9,096 nucleotides of DNA. Source: an uncultured Oscillospiraceae bacterium (GTDB lineage Bacteria; Bacillota; Clostridia; Oscillospirales; Acutalibacteraceae). The stretch is from positions 1 to 9,096 of the forward strand of contig UQVI01000073.1 in NCBI GenBank assembly GCA_900544515.1. Reading direction: 5' to 3'. The notes beneath the pieces are model-generated. The model saw only the letters and a list, made by a program, of their open reading frames with translations. It did not search any database and was not told where the DNA came from. How positions within the stretch are numbered: position 1 is the first letter of the stretch; the number at the start of each line of letters is the position of its first letter. A program made the position numbers and the translations under genes. Positions 5,401 to 9,096 of the stretch are shown piece after piece.

Positions 5401-8105
5401 GATTTGAAGTTAAGCGTGATGACATAACTCCGTCATTTAAATTGGAGCAAAGTGTTAAAGATGTTACGAATAAAGATTACGCTGTTTTAATCAGTGATAT
5501 GACAGTTGGTGCATCAGGTATTCAATCGGTTACCCTGAATGGTTCTGATATAACAAACACACCAACGCAGTTTACAGTAAGCGAAAACGGGACATACGAC
5601 GTTGTAATCATTGCAAATAACGGTCGTTCTTCAACACAGTCAATTACTGTTGAAAATATTGACAAAGAAGTTCCGGCAGTTAACAGCATATCTATTGCCC
5701 ATAAGGAAAACGGCGGTCTTGCAAGACTCCTGAATAAATTAACATTTAAAATGTTTTTCAATGAAAAGGTTGAAATAACAATTGACGCATCAGATAAAGG
5801 TGTGGCAGGAATTGACAGAGTAGAATACCGTTTGCTTGATGAAAACGGAAATCCTATTGATGATTGGAAAACATATAACGAATCAGACAAGCCGACACAG
5901 GATTCTGAATTCAAAGGATTTGTTGAAGCTCGTGCAATTGATAAGGCAACAAACGAATCAGAAATTTTGCGTTCAGACGGCTATGTAATTGACAGAGATC
6001 ATCCGTCTGATGTTATAATGAATGCAACATACAATGGAGAAGCTTATACTCCGGCAACGTGGGTCGCAGGGGATGTTAATGTTGGGTTATCATCAACCGC
6101 TTTTTCAGATATTTATGAATATTGTTATCGTATTGACGGCGGCGAATGGATTACACTTGACTCAGATACTTTCACAGCAACGCTGGAGGGAATTCATAAA
6201 TATGAATTCAAGGCAGTAAGCTATTCAAATCTTGAAAGTGCCGTATCGGAAATGGATATACGAATTGACCGTCAGGCTCCTGTTATACGAGTTGACTTTG
6301 AAGGTACATTCGGAAGATGGTCAGGTGACGGCGTTAAGTTTAAATTATCTACCGAAGATGAATCACTTTCAGGTGTATCCTATTATTATGATAACGGTAA
6401 TGGTTGGGTGAAAATCACAACAGGTGAGGAAATTGAAATTAATTACAGTGTAAATGCAACATTCCGCTTTAAAGCTGTTAATAATGCAGGCACTGAAAGT
6501 TATCCGTCTGATAGTTATATTGTTATGATTGACGCAGAGGAACCAACAATCACGCTTAATCAGTCAGTAACAACATCAACAACAAAACCCTATAATATTG
6601 AGATACAGACTACGGCAGGTGAAGCAGGTCTAAAATCTCTTTTTGTTAATGGCACTGACATAACAGATAAATCGGAATTTGAGGTCTCTAAAAACGGTAC
6701 ATATGTTTTTACTGCTGTTGGTAATAACGGAAAGATTACAACAAAAGTATTAGAAATAACAAATTTTAAAATTGAAAATGAACCTCCGATTCTTCAAATT
6801 GTAGTGGATGGTACAATAGGCCATGTTACAAATGAGGATGTAGTGTTTACACTCAGTACGCCAAATGTCCTTTCAGGTGTTAAATACTATTATTCAATGG
6901 GCGAAGAATGGATACCTATGGACGGCGATACACTGATTGTTTCGGAAAACTGTTCTGCTGTGTATAAGTTCAAGGCTGTTAACAGTGCAGGCGTAGAAAG
7001 CTATGTCAGTCCCGGATACAAAGTTCTTATTCAGAAAAAGACGGATATAGACTATGCTGCATTGAAGGCGGCTATTGAAAAATTCAGCGAATTAAATTCA
7101 GCAGATTATTCAGAAGCGTCATACAATAATCTTAAAAATGTTGTTGATAATCATAAGAGATTGTTAGACGCAGCACAATCTCAGGAAGATGTTGACCGAG
7201 CAGTAATAGAAATCCTTGAAGCAATTTATGATTTAGAGCCGTATTTTAACTTTACAGTTTCTGCAGAAAACGGCAGCTATGAAGTAACTTGTGATGGAAG
7301 TACATCAAGCGATGGTAAGTATTCATTATTGTTTGGTACAGAAATTACATTGTCGGCAACAGCAAATGAAGGCTATGAATTTGTAGGTTGGTATGATGTA
7401 ACAAATAATTTGTATTTCAGCAAAGAGAATACGTATACATTCAAGATTACTTCAAATACAAATTTGAAAGCCGTTTGTGCTAAAAAACAGTCTGCAACAT
7501 TGACCTTTACTACATATAGCAATTGGGTACAGTCAACAGTTACAAAGACAGTTGACGAATGGAACAGCATAACAAGTATTGATGATTTATTGCCTGAAGT
7601 TCCTTATAAATATGGTTACAGCAACGGCAGATGGGTATATGATAATGACGAAGTTCTTTCAAAATTAAGAGCAGGTGAATGTGTATTCCTTATTCCTGAA
7701 TATGATGAAGATGACACTTCATTACCAACACCAAGAGAGCCTGAAAATGGTGAGCCGGCACTTGATTTATATTATAAGCTTGATGCCGATACGAATGTAG
7801 GTTCATTTGTAATGGCTGCAGGAATACCGGATGATTGCCGAATTGAATCTGTTGGAATTGCGTTCTATTACAAAAATGCAAATGAATTTGATCCGACAAA
7901 GTTTGAATTGCTGAATAATAATAAAATGCTTGTCGGCAGATTTAATACAGATGAGATAGAAGATATTTATATCGTTAATATGAATAAATTCACCTCAGCA
8001 TATAACTGGGCAGCACGAGGTGTTGTAACCTATTATGATGCTGACGGTAATCTGAAAACTGTATATTCAAATCAGATTAATATCGTCAATAGGGAGCAGG
8101 TGTAA
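2493..8105 (+). CDS. Giant secreted multi-Ig-like repeat protein with FIVAR and InlB-B-like segments
   Basis: A protein of about 1870 residues, predicted to be exported. A basic N-terminus and hydrophobic stretch (about residues 8-30) form a signal peptide. Next come three A-B pairs of Ig-like (Big_2-type) modules, at about 32-293, 296-494 and 495-708. Two Big_3-like domains follow (about 709-806 and 807-889), each with the Y(I/L)EG, L(D/N)L and closing F-x-V/I-x-I/V pattern. A second repeat family with GVKYYY and FKAVN..ES motifs spans about 894-1515. A helical FIVAR-like segment (DYAALKAAIEKFSEL onward, about 1517-1584) precedes an InlB B-repeat-like domain (EGYEFVGWYD, about 1585-1667). 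The tail ends in a domain of unknown function containing AARGVVTYYDADGNLKTVYSN. No catalytic domain, LPXTG, SLH or C-terminal membrane anchor is visible. It is probably an extracellular stalk or adhesin-like scaffold (inference). It is co-transcribed with the next gene, one base downstream. Start 2487 is an alternative. Confidence 0.93.
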   Translation: MEKTGKKLLSLYLAFLIIISMITPAFIVGYGAVNSINITDENGVEITERQTIKEYDTVQLKYTTSEAIPDGAYVVWSSNLPLLAGVDENGIVKGYDYSKSAVINLWIDENIRVLPLVGDAMADQILNSLTSTGVDLDDMNNELIVAIIRGIAGDALANSLEAVLNNMNVKISAILRDVNGNEISSDTVEFVVEKNLVASVLPTGVHITNRNVVPLDVAVGKTVQLFAAVTPVRLHHNVKWSVGKNTFDLESKKHAEVTADGLVTFTSPGTASILVQDASNLAFSSYITFKVYDTADLPVESFDIVGDTSVKEGETGQLAIANVVPEGAYTGDLVWSVADPAVAVIDQNGNVTGLDGGDGYIEYSKTTQVTAVAGGVTRTVDLKVTRAGVTGNLSSVEIAGPDAIPVGSVTEYKSNVTPARLNENKSLHREWGLINHLTGETLWATDENSVTDNFISIDSNGNVTALASGQVTLVAKATFNNQTVETKKDLTVGKAIESFDITGKFSVAEGNEVQLSISNILPEDYDPEILATAVWSVADPKVASVTQTGLVKGLDCGGSLAWNNQSTDVTVSVGGISKTVTVKVTNKVGLDKYTGGQIIGLDYVIKDFPMEYSAVHSPERVNATRQFWGVVTDDGSAPWSANSSMGITNFNGNMENSIVKVDAPTDGNNAETGKIIGLQAGTTTIHTYIANLLTTYIDLQKEITVVEIEPKSIKITPPQKNDYIEGSVDLDLTGMVIELTYSRDDIAEYYGEEFANSLTDDQLTVPVTDYTVGEVNKNTLDTEQYVLVSVTRAGKSFKTVFPITIHSKELTSIELENPQYKYLEGVTNLNLSDLRVKANYNNAESEYVTDYVVNESEFNPELFDEEQNITVTYTHARRSASAAFPVIVYGIPVVSVDSGSYNGGWTDNDITFTLSSTHQLDGVKYYYKTDSDSQLVEIEGNTLTVNSNTSDVYYFKAVNSSNIESEFTQGFEVKRDDITPSFKLEQSVKDVTNKDYAVLISDMTVGASGIQSVTLNGSDITNTPTQFTVSENGTYDVVIIANNGRSSTQSITVENIDKEVPAVNSISIAHKENGGLARLLNKLTFKMFFNEKVEITIDASDKGVAGIDRVEYRLLDENGNPIDDWKTYNESDKPTQDSEFKGFVEARAIDKATNESEILRSDGYVIDRDHPSDVIMNATYNGEAYTPATWVAGDVNVGLSSTAFSDIYEYCYRIDGGEWITLDSDTFTATLEGIHKYEFKAVSYSNLESAVSEMDIRIDRQAPVIRVDFEGTFGRWSGDGVKFKLSTEDESLSGVSYYYDNGNGWVKITTGEEIEINYSVNATFRFKAVNNAGTESYPSDSYIVMIDAEEPTITLNQSVTTSTTKPYNIEIQTTAGEAGLKSLFVNGTDITDKSEFEVSKNGTYVFTAVGNNGKITTKVLEITNFKIENEPPILQIVVDGTIGHVTNEDVVFTLSTPNVLSGVKYYYSMGEEWIPMDGDTLIVSENCSAVYKFKAVNSAGVESYVSPGYKVLIQKKTDIDYAALKAAIEKFSELNSADYSEASYNNLKNVVDNHKRLLDAAQSQEDVDRAVIEILEAIYDLEPYFNFTVSAENGSYEVTCDGSTSSDGKYSLLFGTEITLSATANEGYEFVGWYDVTNNLYFSKENTYTFKITSNTNLKAVCAKKQSATLTFTTYSNWVQSTVTKTVDEWNSITSIDDLLPEVPYKYGYSNGRWVYDNDEVLSKLRAGECVFLIPEYDEDDTSLPTPREPENGEPALDLYYKLDADTNVGSFVMAAGIPDDCRIESVGIAFYYKNANEFDPTKFELLNNNKMLVGRFNTDEIEDIYIVNMNKFTSAYNWAARGVVTYYDADGNLKTVYSNQINIVNREQV
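3379..4616 (+). repeat. Tandem two-domain duplication of about 200 residues inside the giant protein
   Basis: Residues about 296-494 and 495-708 align as the same A-B pair. Both open with (V/I)ESFDI(V/T)G..SV.EG, continue with VWSVADP..A, and their B halves share (V/H)(T/S)P.R.N...(E/F)WG. The 17-base stretch tggtctgttgcagatcc occurs at 3495-3511 and again at 4095-4111, exactly 600 bases apart. A more diverged first pair lies upstream (about 2586-3372), with an extra segment of about 60 residues in its A half. Confidence 0.75.
5172..7038 (+). repeat. Second repeat family (D and E modules) inside the giant protein
   Basis: Five D modules can be traced by a tyrosine-rich strand (GVKYYY, DRVEYR, YEYCYR, GVSYYY, GVKYYY) followed by a K/R-A-V/I-x..-E-S strand (FKAVNSSNIES, ARAIDKATNES, FKAVSYSNLES, FKAVNNAGTES, FKAVNSAGVES). 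Two E modules (TPSFKLEQSV... and PTITLNQSV..., each with VNGTDIT-like and NGTY motifs) follow D1 and D4. The order is D1-E1-D2-D3-D4-E2-D5, over about residues 894-1515. D2 is the most divergent copy. Confidence 0.7.
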
Positions 8106-8106
8106 T

Positions 8107-8442
8107 ATGAAGAAACTGAAAAAACTAATATCTGTTTTACTGCTTGCAATTATGGTATGCAGTTTGAGTATATTTGCATACGCTGCTGAAATTAATATTG
8201 ACGAACCCAAAGAAAGTCATAAATATACAGTAGTAAGTATCAATGAGAATGATATTACTTATATTTGTGATGATTGCGGGGATACAGTAAATATTCCAAA
8301 GAATGAAATTATTGTAATGTGGAATATTGCTTATGTAAATAAACCGCCGCAGCCGACCGATGTTGATGATAGCTCTTATCTTGATTTGCATAAAGACAAT
8401 ATCATCAATGCAAAGGATTATGCAGTATTAACGCATATGTAA
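8107..8442 (+). CDS. Small secreted protein with a CxxC pair and a single half-dockerin calcium loop
   Basis: A 111-residue protein. MKKLKK plus a hydrophobic core ending AYA-AE (cleavage near residue 26) is a clear Sec signal peptide. The mature chain has CDDC (Cys54, Cys57), which could bind metal or form a disulfide. After a KPPQP linker (79-83) comes a dockerin-like F-hand, DLHKDNIINAKD (93-104). Asp93, His95, Asp97, Asn101 and Asp104 fall at the loop positions 1, 3, 5, 9 and 12, and Asn98 replaces the usual Gly. Normal type I dockerins carry two such loops and are C-terminal domains of larger proteins; here there is only one, followed by seven residues. The ATG is one base after the stop of the giant protein, with AGGGAG (8091-8096) and a closer AGGTG (8098-8102) upstream, so the two are co-expressed. 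Binding partner and function are unknown. Confidence 0.85.
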   Translation: MKKLKKLISVLLLAIMVCSLSIFAYAAEINIDEPKESHKYTVVSINENDITYICDDCGDTVNIPKNEIIVMWNIAYVNKPPQPTDVDDSSYLDLHKDNIINAKDYAVLTHM

Positions 8443-8444
8443 TT

Positions 8445-8487
8445 AAAGCATCCGAAGATTTTTAATTCAAGTCTTCGGATGCTTTTT
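8445..8487 (+). terminator. Intrinsic terminator of the secreted-protein operon
   Basis: A 14-base perfect stem (AAAGCATCCGAAGA at 8445-8458 with TCTTCGGATGCTTT at 8472-8485), extendable inward by a G-T and two A-T pairs, is followed by a T run (8483-8487). It starts two bases after the stop of the small secreted gene and separates the operon from the acetyltransferase gene. Confidence 0.93.
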
Positions 8488-8601
8488 ATTACCACTATTA
8501 CAACATATAATTTTTAAAATGATACAACAAGCTGCATTTTGAATTTTTCTTCCCCAAATACTGCGTGCTGAAGCTAAACTATAGAAAAAGGAGTTTGTGA
8601 T

Positions 8602-9024
8602 ATGATAAGAAAATTTGAAAAGCAAGACACAAAACGCGTTATGCAGATTTGGTTAGAAGCAAATTTGGAAGTGCATGATTTTGTGTCAAGCGAATATTGG
8701 CTTTTACAGTATCAGTCGGTACAGGAACAGCTTTTACCGGCAGATATTTATGTGTATGAACAGGATAACGAAATACAAGGATTTGCCGGTATGATGGATG
8801 ACTATCTTGCAGGAATTTTTGTTGATAAAAAATACCGCTCTATGGGAATCGGAAAAGGTCTTTTAGAGTGTATCAAGAAAGTTTATCCTGTGTTTTCATT
8901 GAATGTTTATCAAAAAAATCAGCGTGCGGTGGATTTCTATCTGAGAGAGAAACTGACCATAGTATCAACAGGCGTTGATAAGGATACAGCAGAGGCTGAC
9001 TATACAATGGTATGGAGAAAATAA
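8602..9024 (+). CDS. GNAT-family N-acetyltransferase, YiaC/YjaB-like
   Basis: A 140-residue cytoplasmic protein of normal length for a single GNAT domain, transferring acetyl from acetyl-CoA to an amine. Motif A is R79-S-M-G-I-G-K-G86 (the R/Q-xx-G-x-G/A pyrophosphate loop). The C-terminal half has NVYQKNQRAVDFY (101-113), with Tyr113 in the usual general-acid position. The N-terminal IWLEAN..VHDFVSSEYW and the NVYQKNQ block resemble Escherichia coli YiaC and YjaB as I remember them. YiaC has been reported as a protein lysine acetyltransferase, but the substrate here cannot be inferred. AAGGAG (8588-8593) lies eight bases before the ATG. The gap upstream (8488-8601) shows only an isolated TATAAT (8506-8511) without a convincing -35. 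The terminator upstream makes it a separate unit. Confidence 0.93.
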   Translation: MIRKFEKQDTKRVMQIWLEANLEVHDFVSSEYWLLQYQSVQEQLLPADIYVYEQDNEIQGFAGMMDDYLAGIFVDKKYRSMGIGKGLLECIKKVYPVFSLNVYQKNQRAVDFYLREKLTIVSTGVDKDTAEADYTMVWRK

Positions 9025-9045
9025 AAAGGCGAGAGTGCTATCGCT
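9023..9045 (+). terminator. Left half of a probable intrinsic terminator, cut by adapter
   Basis: Directly after the acetyltransferase stop comes AAAAAGGCGAGAG (9023-9035), then tgctatcgct. An A-rich, G+C-rich arm in this place is what the left half of a terminator looks like, and CTCTCGCC plus a T run would be expected next. Adapter sequence replaces it. This is inference, since the right arm is missing. Confidence 0.4.
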
Positions 9046-9096
9046 CTGTCTCTTATACACATCTGACGCTGCCGACGACTAGTCGAGTGTAGATCT
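9046..9096. other. Untrimmed Illumina Nextera (Tn5) adapter, not genomic
   Basis: The 19-base Tn5 mosaic end CTGTCTCTTATACACATCT occupies 9046-9064. GACGCTGCCGACGA (9065-9078) follows, which is the Nextera read-1-side adapter in reverse complement. Next is an 8-base index, CTAGTCGA (9079-9086), and then GTGTAGATCT (9087-9096), the start of the reverse-complemented P5 sequence. The index is the reverse complement of TCGACTAG, which I recall as a Nextera XT i5 index (S513, unverified). It should be trimmed and not read as biology. Confidence 0.97.

Noticed and set aside
5522..5914. Minus-strand ORF of 130 codons inside the giant gene
   Set aside because: It is a shadow of the Ig-like repeat coding frame. 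No promoter or ribosome binding site was seen, and the forward frame is clearly coding.
8377..8442. Complete type I dockerin
   Set aside because: Only one F-hand loop is present and its Gly at loop position 6 is replaced by Asn. The chain ends seven residues later.
9046..9064. End of a natural Tn5/IS50-type transposon
   Set aside because: The 19-base mosaic end is the engineered hyperactive version and is followed by Nextera adapter and index, so it is library-derived.

Overview
The window reads as a contig from a low-GC Gram-positive anaerobe of the class Clostridia, probably a gut Oscillospiraceae/Ruminococcaceae-type organism. The grounds are a SCIFF ranthipeptide precursor (a near-universal clostridial marker), AT-rich sequence with sigma-A-like promoters, AGGAGG-type ribosome binding sites, a very large Ig-like secreted protein with a FIVAR segment, and a small secreted protein ending in a dockerin-type calcium loop. 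No species is claimed. The last 51 bases are not genomic: they are an Illumina Nextera adapter carrying its i5 index, so the right edge is an untrimmed contig end. The left edge cuts a gene in half.

Left arm, minus strand (1-2020). Read from the divergent region at about 2000 leftwards, the order is a six-segment membrane protein of unknown function, then a PLP-dependent Orn/Lys/Arg decarboxylase that overlaps it by 14 bases and starts at TTG, then, after 42 bases, a SCIFF precursor cut by the contig start. SCIFF has its own near-consensus promoter inside the 3' end of the decarboxylase gene and a good ribosome binding site before a GTG start. Its radical-SAM maturase would be expected just off the left edge.

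Divergent region and tRNA (about 1978-2303). Two opposite promoters have directly abutting -35 boxes. The plus-strand one would give a leader of about 135 nt, containing three GTAAG repeats and possible hairpins, in front of a tRNA-Leu(CAG) with encoded CCA. A strong intrinsic terminator follows at once.

Right arm, plus strand (2304-9045). An extended -10 promoter drives a two-gene secreted operon. The first gene encodes a protein of about 1870 residues built only of repeated Ig-like modules, a FIVAR helical segment, an InlB-B-like repeat and a C-terminal domain of unknown function. One base after its stop comes a 111-residue exported protein with a CxxC pair and a single half-dockerin loop. 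The operon ends in a strong terminator. A YiaC/YjaB-like GNAT acetyltransferase follows, and what looks like its terminator is cut by the adapter.

How the genes work together: the two secreted proteins are almost certainly co-expressed and may act together at the cell surface (inference). The membrane protein and decarboxylase are translationally coupled. SCIFF is transcriptionally separable from them. No mobile element or CRISPR array is visible. No gap between genes exceeds about 205 bases.
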